The position numbers and the translations under genes are program-made. Below, one piece after another: positions 1-5,437 of a stretch of 5,437 bases of DNA. Each line of letters starts with the position of its first letter. Position 1 is the stretch's first letter. Under the pieces are notes generated by a model. That model saw only the letters and a program-made list of their open reading frames with translations. It did not search any database and was not told the origin of the DNA. Source of the DNA: Chloroflexota bacterium (lineage in GTDB: Bacteria; Chloroflexota; Dehalococcoidia; SM23-28-2; RBG-16-64-32); NCBI GenBank assembly GCA_005880055.1, contig VBJS01000111.1, positions 7,878 to 13,314 of the forward strand. Direction: 5' to 3'.

Positions 1-413
1 ACGACTACTTAACAAAGCCCTTTGGCGTGGATGAACTGCTGGCGCGCGTTCGCGTGGCGCTGCGACACGCCGCTCATCCGGCGACCGGCGCTCAAGCCGT
101 CTTCCGCTCCGGCGGGCTGTCCGTGGACCTGGAGGACAGGCGCGTGGAAGTTTCCGGCGCGGAGGTTCATCTCACGCCGACCGAATATGACCTGCTGAAA
201 GCCTTCATCCAGCACCCGGATAAACTGCTGACCGATCGGATGCTTCTGAATACAGTATGGGGCGCTGATTACGGCGATGAGGCCCACTATCTTCATGTCT
301 ATGTTGCCCGGCTACGGAAGAAGATCGAACCGGACCCGCAACAGCCGCGGCAGATCATCACGGAGCCCGGAGTCGGTTACCGGCTGCTAACGGAACCTAC
401 AAACGGTCTCTAA
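1..413 (+). CDS. kdpE: KdpE-like OmpR/PhoB-family response regulator, C-terminal part (5' end outside window)
   Basis: This is a transcription factor of a two-component system; in the KdpE family a sensor kinase (KdpD) phosphorylates it and it activates the Kdp high-affinity potassium ATPase genes. The gene enters the window already in frame: from base 3 the codons read DYLTKPFGVDELLARV, the end of the receiver domain. The switch lysine of the LTKPF motif is present, and the preceding 'ac' fits another Asp codon. A GTG at 27 lies inside this conserved stretch and is not the true start. A winged-helix DNA-binding domain follows, with LTPTEYDLLKA, then VWGADYGDEAHYLHVYVARL, then KIEPDPQQPR and the terminal EPGVGYRLL. 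About 136 residues are visible, and the phospho-acceptor Asp lies upstream. The YGDEAHYLHVYV wording is typical of KdpE rather than PhoB or OmpR. No kdpD or kdpFABC is in view, so the potassium role rests on family resemblance. It converges with glyA. Confidence 0.85.
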   Translation, partial: DYLTKPFGVDELLARVRVALRHAAHPATGAQAVFRSGGLSVDLEDRRVEVSGAEVHLTPTEYDLLKAFIQHPDKLLTDRMLLNTVWGADYGDEAHYLHVYVARLRKKIEPDPQQPRQIITEPGVGYRLLTEPTNGL

Positions 414-459
414 AGCTGGGCAGGCACTTGCGCCGAATTCCCTTTGAAACTCTCGGTCC

Positions 460-1722
460 CTAGGCCGTAACGCGGGCTCGATCGCTTATGCCGGGGACCG
501 GGAACGCGCCTGCGAGCTCAAGCACTTCGTGCCGGATAGTCGTGAGTGCTTGTTCATCCCCGGCACTCTCCAGCGCTAAGGCGATGAGGCGGCCGATCTG
601 CCTCATCTCTTCCGGGCCCATGCCCCGGCTGGTGAGCGCCGGCGTCCCCAGCCGCAGGCCGCTGCCCTGAAGCGGCGGGCGCTCATCGTAGGGAATGGTG
701 TTCCGGTTGGCGGTGATGTTCACCTTCTCCAGCAACCGCTCGGCATCTCGCCCGCTGATCCCCTTGACTCCTACGTCCACGAGCATCAAGTGGTTGTCCG
801 TTCCGCCGGAGACCAGCCGCAGGCCGTGCGTCTGTAGCTCTTCGGCCAGCGTCTTGGCGTTGTCAATGATCTGCTGCGCGTAGTGCCGGAAGTCCGTTTG
901 AAGCGCCTCTCCAAAGCAGACGGCCTTAGCGGCAATGATGTGCATGTGAGGCCCGCCCTGAGTGCCGGGGAAGACTGTCTTGTCGATCTGCTGCGCGACA
1001 TCGCCGCGAGAAAGGATAAAGCCGCTGCGAGGGCCTCGAAGCGTCTTGTGCGTCGTGGAGGTGACAACATGCGCATAGGGTACCGGCGAGGGATGCAGCC
1101 CCGCCGCGACAAGGCCGGCGATATGTGCCATATCTGCCAGCAGGTACGCGCCCACCTCATCGGCGATCTCGCGCGCCTTAGCGAAATCAATGATCCGTGG
1201 GTACGCAGTGGCGCCCACCACGATGATCTTTGGGCGATGCTCGCGCGCCAGCCCCGCCATTCCATCGTAATCAATGCGTTCGGTCTCCCGGTCGACCCCG
1301 TAGTGAACGAATCGATATAGGCGTCCCGAGAAATTGATCTCGCGCCCGTGCGTCAGGTGTCCGCCCTGCTGCAGGTTCATGCCCATCGCGATGTCGCCGG
1401 GCTGGAGAAGGGCGAAATACGTCGCCATGTTAGCCTCAGCACCGCTGTTCGGCTGGACGTTGGCATGTTCCGCTTCGAACAGCTGCTTGGCGCGTCCGAT
1501 CGCCAGGTTTTCCGCCTCGTCAACCACCTGGCAGCCGCCGTAGTAGCGCTTGCCGGGGTAGCCCTCGGCGTACTTGTTCGTGAGCACGGAGCCCATCGCC
1601 TCCAGTACAGCAGCGCTCGTGTAGTTCTCAGAAGCTATCAGCTCCAGGCCCTCCCTCTGACGCTCCTCCTCCCGCCGGATGATATCCGCCACTTCCGGGT
1701 CACTGCGTTCGAGAACGCTCAT
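460..1722 (-). CDS. glyA: Serine hydroxymethyltransferase (GlyA)
   Basis: This is a cytosolic PLP enzyme that interconverts serine plus tetrahydrofolate with glycine plus 5,10-methylene-THF, the main source of one-carbon units. It has 420 residues, the normal bacterial length (about 410-430). Visible motifs are LIASENYTS (28-36), the YAEGYPGKRYYGG substrate loop (51-63), QPNSGAEAN (90-98), GGHLTHG (120-126), the cofactor-contacting DMAHIAGLVAAG (197-208), and the PLP lysine K226 in TSTTHKTLRGPRSG. The C-terminal TANRNTIPYDE and SGLRLGTPALTSRGM complete the fold, and no key residue is missing. The ATG start has a good Shine-Dalgarno (TAGGAG, 6 bases upstream). The gene lies 100 bases downstream of the NTase-like gene on the same strand, and a TATAAT box in that gap suggests it can be transcribed alone. 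The stop is 46 bases from the convergent kdpE-like gene. Confidence 0.98.
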   Translation of the reverse strand: MSVLERSDPEVADIIRREEERQREGLELIASENYTSAAVLEAMGSVLTNKYAEGYPGKRYYGGCQVVDEAENLAIGRAKQLFEAEHANVQPNSGAEANMATYFALLQPGDIAMGMNLQQGGHLTHGREINFSGRLYRFVHYGVDRETERIDYDGMAGLAREHRPKIIVVGATAYPRIIDFAKAREIADEVGAYLLADMAHIAGLVAAGLHPSPVPYAHVVTSTTHKTLRGPRSGFILSRGDVAQQIDKTVFPGTQGGPHMHIIAAKAVCFGEALQTDFRHYAQQIIDNAKTLAEELQTHGLRLVSGGTDNHLMLVDVGVKGISGRDAERLLEKVNITANRNTIPYDERPPLQGSGLRLGTPALTSRGMGPEEMRQIGRLIALALESAGDEQALTTIRHEVLELAGAFPVPGISDRARVTA

Positions 1723-1728
1723 TCACAA

Positions 1729-1734
1729 CTCCTA
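1729..1734 (-). promoter_or_regulatory. Ribosome binding site of glyA
   Basis: The - strand reads TAGGAG followed by six bases (ttgtga) and then ATG. This is a near-ideal Shine-Dalgarno arrangement and fixes the glyA start at 1722. Confidence 0.75.
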
Positions 1735-1760
1735 CGATTAGGGCCAGGCCCGATGCCTCG

Positions 1761-1766
1761 ATTATA
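1761..1766 (-). promoter_or_regulatory. glyA: Probable -10 element of a glyA promoter
   Basis: The - strand has a perfect TATAAT, 38 bases before the glyA ATG, in otherwise GC-rich DNA. Transcription would start near 1754 and give a leader of about 30 bases containing the Shine-Dalgarno. No hexamer resembling TTGACA lies at 16-19 bases spacing, and there is no TGn extension. The usual -35/spacer zone is instead taken up by a GGGGC-ATCA-GCCCC inverted repeat. The promoter may be weak or activator-dependent. The call rests on the -10 alone. Confidence 0.5.
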
Positions 1767-1776
1767 CGAGATGGCT

Positions 1777-1790
1777 GGGGCTGATGCCCC
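1777..1790. repeat. Inverted repeat GGGGC-N4-GCCCC upstream of glyA
   Basis: This is a perfect 5-base-pair GC stem with a 4-base loop in the gap between the NTase-like gene and glyA. A second small palindrome, CCAG-CGGT-CTGG, lies at 1795-1806. As RNA on the - strand the stems could fold just after the NTase-like stop codon, but no U-tract follows, so this is not a canonical intrinsic terminator. As DNA it lies about 10-24 bases upstream of the TATAAT box, where an operator or activator site could be. Its role is unknown. Confidence 0.35.
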
Positions 1791-1822
1791 CGGTCCAGCG
1801 GTCTGGCAGCCGGCCGGGCGTC

Positions 1823-2944
1823 CTAGATGAGTCCCGCGTCCTTCTCCGACCAGGCATGTTCGTTGAGGAGCATCAGGCCACCGGACATCAGAGAATGGCC
1901 TCCCAGCAGCACCGGGATGGGCGCTTCCGTAGCAGCGTGCGTGAACTCGCGCAGCCACGGCTCACTGATCTCGCGCCAGCGCCCTGTGTCTGACAGGAAG
2001 CGATCTTCCCGGGAGGCAGCTATCCCCTCGTGTGCCAGAAGCACGCGGGTATCGACCAGCGCCGCATCGCCCAGTTCCGTCATGGCGGCGAAGAAGCGCT
2101 TGGGCCCAACCTCGTGCAGGAAGAACCCCAAGAGGGCGCGCGCCTCCCCCGTTTCGGCCCTGCCTTCGGCCTCCATTCCGCGCTCCTCAGCGAACAGCCG
2201 GACGCGGCAAGCCGTCTCGCGCTCCAGGTATTGCCAGGCGTGGCTCCCCACCCTTCCCGCCACGACGATCTGCGCGCTGGTATCCGTGAACAAAGGCAGG
2301 AGGCGGCGGTATCGAGCGAGATCCAGCGTCACGGTCTGGAGGTAAGCCTGCAGACGACGGCCGCCCAGCCCGCTAAGGGCCAGGACAGCAATGTCCGTGG
2401 GCCCATCGATGTCCATTTGTGTAGCCGGCGTGCGTGGCAGTGACTCGAAGGCCATCGCCGTCCCCTCTGCCAGCGCCTTTGACAGTGAGTTGTCCCGGAA
2501 GACGACCTCGACGACGCCTACGGTCGGTTCTCGAATCGGAAAGGCGGCGAGGTCCGTCGAGTAAATGTTATTCGTCACTGCGCTGCCGCCGGCCAGCGCC
2601 CGCGCTATCTGCTCGAATTCCCCCGCTGCCAGCAGCGGCACGCTCCCGCCCCCCAGGTAAAACACAAGCGATAGGTGGTGGCGCCGGATAACACCGGCCA
2701 GCCGCCGGCCAAAGTGGAACGGCCCCGGATCTGCATCGATGATCACCCCCGGCGTGTCGGTCCGGAGCGCCGGGTCATCTGTGGCGAGAACTGCGTCCTT
2801 GAAGGCGCCGGTAGAAAGCGCCGTCTCTATACTATCCAGCGAGGCGGCCCAGCGAGCGCCGTATACAACCCGCTCCATCTCGCCTGTCCCTCCGCCGCCC
2901 AAGAACACGACCAGCGTCGGCTTATCGTTGGATGGGCTGCTCAT
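1823..2944 (-). CDS. Uncharacterised protein with nucleotidyltransferase-like N-terminal half
   Basis: I do not recognise a named family. With the ATG at 2944 the protein has 373 residues, no signal peptide and no membrane segment, so it is probably cytosolic. The first half resembles the MobA/IspD/CofC-type nucleotidyltransferase fold: a beta strand into a Gly-rich loop (LVVFLGGGGTGEM, 11-23); FYLGGGSVPLL (95-105), in the place of the usual xxxDxPLL; TNNIYSTDLAAFP (124-136); and TQMDIDGPTDIAVL (175-188), close to the DIDTPEDL motif of these enzymes. The Asp expected before PLL is absent (GGGS instead). The second half (about 190-373) has no match I can name; it includes GSHAWQYLERETACRVRLF (233-251) and LLGGHSLMSGGLMLLN (346-361). 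An upstream TTG at 2992 would add 16 residues and leave only 6 bases after pfkB. I prefer the ATG because the beta strand should lie near the N-terminus, though its GGTGG site is weak and close (4 bases). Confidence 0.8.
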   Translation of the reverse strand: MSSPSNDKPTLVVFLGGGGTGEMERVVYGARWAASLDSIETALSTGAFKDAVLATDDPALRTDTPGVIIDADPGPFHFGRRLAGVIRRHHLSLVFYLGGGSVPLLAAGEFEQIARALAGGSAVTNNIYSTDLAAFPIREPTVGVVEVVFRDNSLSKALAEGTAMAFESLPRTPATQMDIDGPTDIAVLALSGLGGRRLQAYLQTVTLDLARYRRLLPLFTDTSAQIVVAGRVGSHAWQYLERETACRVRLFAEERGMEAEGRAETGEARALLGFFLHEVGPKRFFAAMTELGDAALVDTRVLLAHEGIAASREDRFLSDTGRWREISEPWLREFTHAATEAPIPVLLGGHSLMSGGLMLLNEHAWSEKDAGLI

Positions 2945-2998
2945 CCAACCACCGCTGGTCCCGGCGATTGCAAGCGATCCTGTTTTACCCAACCAGCG

Positions 2999-3946
2999 TC
3001 AGCAGGCAACCGGCGAGGCTATCTCGTGCACCTTCACCCGAGGTACGAGGATGTCTACCTCACGTCGGTGGCACAGCTCGGTGCCGGGGTTCAGTACGGC
3101 GGCGGTGCCGGCTGCTATCCCGAGTCGAAGTGCTTCCTCCATGCTGCCGCGACGACTCAGCGTGAGCACCACGCCGGCAAGGAAGGCATCGCCCGAGCCG
3201 ACGGCGCTGACCGGGCGCACCCGGGGCGCGACTCCTCGGAGGTAAGTCTCATCCGTCGTTGCGACCGCGCCTTCCCGGCCGCGGGTGACCACCACGTTGT
3301 TCACGCCGCGTTGATGCACTTCACGGACGGCCTCCAGCGTCGATGCCTCGTCATCCAGGTGGCGGCCCAGCAGCCGTTCCAATTCACGCCGGTTGCCTTT
3401 GAGCATCTCTGGATGCCCAGCCGCACCGGCGGCCAACGCCGTCCCGTCCGCATCCAGGACCGTGTGAGCACCCGCCTCAGAGGCCTCGCGAATAATCTCC
3501 GTGTACAGCCCGGCATCGAGCGGCGGCGGTATGCTCCCGGCAAGCACCAGCCAATCACCGGTATGCAGCCGGGATCGCAGGCGCGAACGCAGTTCGGCCA
3601 AAGAGCGGTAATCGATAGCGGGCCCCGGGTCGCTGAGGATCGTGTGCATGTGGCGAGACTCGTCCAGGATGGTGATGTTCGTCCGGGTCTCGCCCTGGGT
3701 GTGCACGAAATCGCAGGTGATTCCCTGCCCTTCAAGCGTCTGCTCAATGTAGCGCCCGAGGCCGCCGGGGGCGAAACCCATCGCCAGGCTCTCGCCGCCC
3801 AACTCCTGGATGACCCGCGACACGTTGATCCCTTTGCCGCCCGGATCGAACCGGCTCGACTTAACTCGCAGCGTATCGCCGGCGACAAACCGGGGCAGCA
3901 CCAGCGTCTGGTCTATCGCCGGATTGAGGGTGAGGGTGATGATCAT
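2999..3946 (-). CDS. pfkB: PfkB-family sugar-phosphate kinase (1-phosphofructokinase/tagatose-6-phosphate kinase type)
   Basis: This is a cytosolic ribokinase-fold kinase that transfers phosphate from ATP to a phosphorylated hexose, giving a bisphosphate. It has 315 residues, the usual length for the FruK/LacC/PfkB branch. The N-terminus MIITLTLNPAIDQTLVL is typical of that branch, with substrate-site Asp12. Signature 1 is GGKGINVSRVIQELGG (36-51). VLAGSIPPPLD follows at 134-144, and K183-G-N185-R-R-E188 is the family's Mg/ATP-contacting KxNxxE. Signature 2, VSAVGSGDAFLAGVV (246-260), carries the catalytic base D253 and the anion hole. No active residue is missing. Whether the substrate is fructose-1-phosphate, fructose-6-phosphate or tagatose-6-phosphate cannot be told here; no PTS or tagatose genes are adjacent. 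The start codon overlaps the hpf stop as ATGA and has no good Shine-Dalgarno of its own, so translation is probably coupled to hpf. Confidence 0.93.
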   Translation of the reverse strand: MIITLTLNPAIDQTLVLPRFVAGDTLRVKSSRFDPGGKGINVSRVIQELGGESLAMGFAPGGLGRYIEQTLEGQGITCDFVHTQGETRTNITILDESRHMHTILSDPGPAIDYRSLAELRSRLRSRLHTGDWLVLAGSIPPPLDAGLYTEIIREASEAGAHTVLDADGTALAAGAAGHPEMLKGNRRELERLLGRHLDDEASTLEAVREVHQRGVNNVVVTRGREGAVATTDETYLRGVAPRVRPVSAVGSGDAFLAGVVLTLSRRGSMEEALRLGIAAGTAAVLNPGTELCHRREVDILVPRVKVHEIASPVAC

Positions 3947-4515
3947 GCTGTCTCTGGAAGTATCATCCCGTAATCGCCGTCTCTCCGTCGATAGAGCAGC
4001 GCCAGAGTGTCCCGGTCCTCATCTTCGAAGAGGAAGAAGTTGTGGCCCAGTTCCTCCATCTGCTCGATCGCTTCAGCCTCCGTCATCGGCTTCATGGTAA
4101 AGCGCTTCATCTTGACTAAGCGCCCGAGCACCAGATCGATGCCAGGGGGCAGGTGTTCCTCTTCTTCCTCACTCGTTGCAATCGGCAGGCGCGCCTCCTT
4201 GGGGACGCGCCTTTCGCTGCGCAGCAGCTTCTTTTCCTTGAAACGCTTCGCTTGCGTAGAGAGTGCACTCGCGGTAGCGTCCAGTGCCGCCAGCAGATCG
4301 AAATTGCGCTCTTCGGCGCGCAGGAACCTGCCATTAGCACTGACCGTCACCTGCACCACGAAACGGCCTTCATCGCCCTTTGCCTCACGCCGTACATCTA
4401 CGATGGCGTGGTCGGCGAGCGGTAGATAACGGGTGAGTTTGCCCAGCCGCTCGCCCGCGTGAACTCGGAACCCGTCGTCGATATGAACGTGTTGCCCTCG
4501 GAAGATCGTTTCCAT
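3943..4515 (-). CDS. hpf: Long-form ribosome hibernation promoting factor (HPF/RaiA, S30AE family)
   Basis: In this family the N-terminal domain binds the 30S decoding region and the C-terminal domain pairs two copies to make inactive 100S ribosomes under stress or starvation. The protein has 190 residues, the long form. The S30AE domain covers about 1-100 (METIFRGQHVHIDDGFRVHA, then RAEERNFDLLAALDATASAL and the basic QAKRFKEKK). A charged linker with an acidic run follows (about 101-130). The C-terminal domain covers about 131-187 (KMKRFTMKPMTEAEAIEQM, LGHNFFLFEDED, LYRRRDGDYGMI). The reading frame stays open back to 4662, giving 239 codons, but the extra 49 residues (Arg-rich, not HPF-like) lie over the promoter and comF end. 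The ATG at 4515 has GGAGG nine bases upstream and matches the family N-terminus. It is first in a unit with pfkB, overlapping it by four bases. Confidence 0.96.
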   Translation of the reverse strand: METIFRGQHVHIDDGFRVHAGERLGKLTRYLPLADHAIVDVRREAKGDEGRFVVQVTVSANGRFLRAEERNFDLLAALDATASALSTQAKRFKEKKLLRSERRVPKEARLPIATSEEEEEHLPPGIDLVLGRLVKMKRFTMKPMTEAEAIEQMEELGHNFFLFEDEDRDTLALLYRRRDGDYGMILPETA

Positions 4516-4524
4516 CGTGCGCTG

Positions 4525-4529
4525 CCTCC
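4525..4529 (-). promoter_or_regulatory. hpf: Ribosome binding site deciding the hpf start
   Basis: The - strand has GGAGG, nine bases (cagcgcacg) before the ATG at 4515. This supports the 190-residue protein over the 239-codon open frame that begins at 4662. Confidence 0.75.
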
Positions 4530-4552
4530 AGGACTCTGAGCCGAGACAACTT

Positions 4553-4581
4553 ATTCTAAGACGCTCCGAACGGGCTCTCAA
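4553..4581 (-). promoter_or_regulatory. hpf: Sigma70-type promoter of the hpf-pfkB unit
   Basis: On the - strand TTGAGA (4576-4581) and TAGAAT (4553-4558) are separated by exactly 17 bases. Each hexamer differs from consensus at one position. The predicted transcription start is near 4546, giving a leader of about 30 bases that includes the GGAGG site. It lies wholly in the 77-base gap between the comF stop and the hpf start, so hpf, pfkB and probably the NTase-like gene can be expressed independently of comF. Confidence 0.7.
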
Positions 4582-4592
4582 CCGCCCCTGAT

Positions 4593-5327
4593 TTAGTCTT
4601 CGCGGGCGAATGTCAGAGCGAAGACCGGCCCACTGCCCGCATTGAGCAAGACGCGCGCGCATGCATCCAGTGTTGCGCCGGTGGTGATTACATCATCAAT
4701 CAAGAGGACGCCGCCGGCCGGTGGCCGTCCCCTGCAATTGAAGGAGCCGGCGACGTTGCGTCGTCGCGCCTCCTCATCCGGCTGCTGCACCTGCGGGGCG
4801 GTGGAGAGGCACTTGCGAAGCGCCCGGCGAACCAACGGCAGGCGGCTGTCACGCGCTACCTCAGCGGCCAGCAGTTCCGTCTGGTTGTAGCCGCGCAGAC
4901 GGCGGCGATGGCCGGCTATCGGTACGGGCATCACGACCGTGACCAGAGGCGACCATGCCTGGAGCGCAGTTGCCATGCTGGAAGCCATTTCCCGCGCCAC
5001 CGCCGACACGCCTCGGTACTTAAGGGCATGCACAGCGTCTCTGGCCGGCCCCTCGTAAACGTAAACCGCTCGCACGGCGTTGAAGGCGGGGGCGGTATGC
5101 CGACAGCGACCGCAAGGATGAGCAGATTCACGCGCACCCCCTGCTCGGCGCGGCATCCAACAGGTCGGGCAACGCGCCCCACCGGCAGCGGTCATCGTCG
5201 CCTGGCAACCGGAGCAGATGAAGGCGCCGAATGCATTGCAGGAAACGCACCGGGGAGGGAACACCAGGTCCAGCAACCGGTCGCTCAGCGACGTGAGCAG
5301 GGGCCGGTGGGTCGCGCCTTGCGCCAC
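4593..5327 (-). CDS. comF: ComF-family phosphoribosyltransferase-like protein
   Basis: ComF/ComFC/GntX-family proteins have an N-terminal zinc-binding region and a type I phosphoribosyltransferase domain. In naturally competent bacteria ComFC takes part in DNA uptake; elsewhere the role is unsettled. The protein has 244 residues. LLDLVFPPRCVSC (18-30) is the family opening. Four CxxC pairs are visible: C27/C30, C38/C41, C53/C56 and C72/C75. YEGPARDAVHALKYRG (91-106) and the VPIAGHRRRLRGYNQTELLA segment (135-154) are family hallmarks. VLLIDDVITTGAT (207-219) is the PRPP-binding loop with acidic D211-D212. The GTG at 5327 is the first start after an in-frame TGA three bases before it, with only a weak AGG site seven bases upstream. 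No comFA-type helicase is in the window. Proximity to hpf is a known comFC-hpf neighbourhood in Firmicutes. Confidence 0.94.
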   Translation of the reverse strand: MAQGATHRPLLTSLSDRLLDLVFPPRCVSCNAFGAFICSGCQATMTAAGGARCPTCWMPRRAGGARESAHPCGRCRHTAPAFNAVRAVYVYEGPARDAVHALKYRGVSAVAREMASSMATALQAWSPLVTVVMPVPIAGHRRRLRGYNQTELLAAEVARDSRLPLVRRALRKCLSTAPQVQQPDEEARRRNVAGSFNCRGRPPAGGVLLIDDVITTGATLDACARVLLNAGSGPVFALTFARED

Positions 5328-5330
5328 GGC

Positions 5331-5437
5331 TCAGCCTGCCTCGCGGGGCGTGGACGCCATGCCGTAGGTTGGGCGCGCGCCTGTCTCGCTGGGGCCGGCC
5401 GCAGCCGCCGTTTCCCTCGCCTGCTCCAGGTCCGCCA
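5331..5437 (-). CDS. 3' end of an unidentified gene upstream of comF (partial)
   Basis: One - strand frame is open from the window edge to a TGA at 5331-5333 and encodes 34 residues, ADLEQARETAAAAG followed by PSETGARPTYGMASTPREAG. Third codon positions are almost all G or C (29 of 34 by my count), as in the neighbouring genes. The product is Ala/Glu-rich and then Gly/Pro/Ser-rich, which suits a helix end running into a disordered tail. The stop is three bases before the comF GTG, in the same frame, the usual spacing of genes in one operon. The fragment is too short to identify. Another - strand frame is also open here, so this call is moderate. Confidence 0.5.
   Translation of the reverse strand, partial: ADLEQARETAAAAGPSETGARPTYGMASTPREAG

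Noticed and set aside
27..29. GTG as the start of the response regulator
   Set aside because: The same frame continues upstream through the conserved receiver motif DYLTKPFG, so the gene is cut by the window edge and does not start here.
883..1320. A 145-codon + strand open frame inside glyA
   Set aside because: It is antisense to the highly conserved GlyA core, has no family motif, and is explained by codon bias.
1777..1806. Rho-independent terminator after the NTase-like gene
   Set aside because: The two short GC hairpins are not followed by a T-run on the - strand.
2675..3973. A 432-codon open frame on the + strand, antisense to pfkB and the start of the NTase-like gene
   Set aside because: Its translation is rich in Arg, Gln, Pro and His with no recognisable motif, and it is a frame shadow of the convincing PfkB gene in GC-rich DNA.
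4194..4199. An AGGAGG on the - strand inside hpf, in the linker between its two domains, as an internal ribosome binding site for a separate C-terminal protein
   Set aside because: No in-frame ATG, GTG or TTG lies at suitable spacing. It encodes part of the linker (KEA) and at most could cause a pause.
4516..4662. A 49-residue N-terminal extension of HPF
   Set aside because: It is Arg-rich, does not resemble S30AE proteins, overlaps the promoter and the end of comF, and the ATG at 4515 has a good ribosome binding site.
1..5437. Mobile element, CRISPR array, defence or toxin-antitoxin system, tRNA or rRNA
   Set aside because: I saw no long terminal repeats, regular direct repeats, transposase or nuclease motifs, or RNA gene signatures. 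The window is accounted for by housekeeping-type genes.

Overview
The window looks like ordinary chromosomal DNA of a high-GC bacterium (visibly around 60% GC). The lineage cannot be fixed from the sequence. A ComF-type protein next to a long-form hibernation factor, and the wording of the KdpE-like and GlyA proteins, would fit a Chloroflexota-like or other non-proteobacterial lineage, but this is a weak inference. There are no rRNA or tRNA genes, IS elements, CRISPR arrays, phage genes or obvious transfer scars. Coding density is very high.

Layout. On the + strand, the left edge (1-413) holds the C-terminal part of a KdpE-like OmpR/PhoB-family response regulator. Everything else is on the - strand and is transcribed right to left. 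In transcription order it is: the tail of an unidentified gene (5331-5437, partial); a ComF-family phosphoribosyltransferase (4593-5327); a long-form ribosome hibernation promoting factor (3943-4515); a PfkB-family sugar-phosphate kinase (2999-3946); an uncharacterised protein whose N-terminal half resembles a nucleotidyltransferase fold (1823-2944); and serine hydroxymethyltransferase glyA (460-1722). glyA and the kdpE-like gene converge across 46 bases.

How the genes may work together. The unidentified tail gene and comF are 3 bases apart and probably share a transcript. A strong-looking sigma70-type promoter (TTGAGA, 17 bases, TAGAAT) lies between comF and hpf, so hpf-pfkB-NTase can form its own transcription unit. 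hpf and pfkB overlap as ATGA, which suggests translational coupling of a ribosome-dormancy factor with a glycolysis-type kinase. A perfect TATAAT sits 38 bases before glyA, so glyA is probably also expressed separately.

No exotic or defence system is visible. The two items most worth following up are the uncharacterised 373-residue protein, which seems to have lost the catalytic-type aspartate of its NTase-like half, and the hpf-pfkB coupling.
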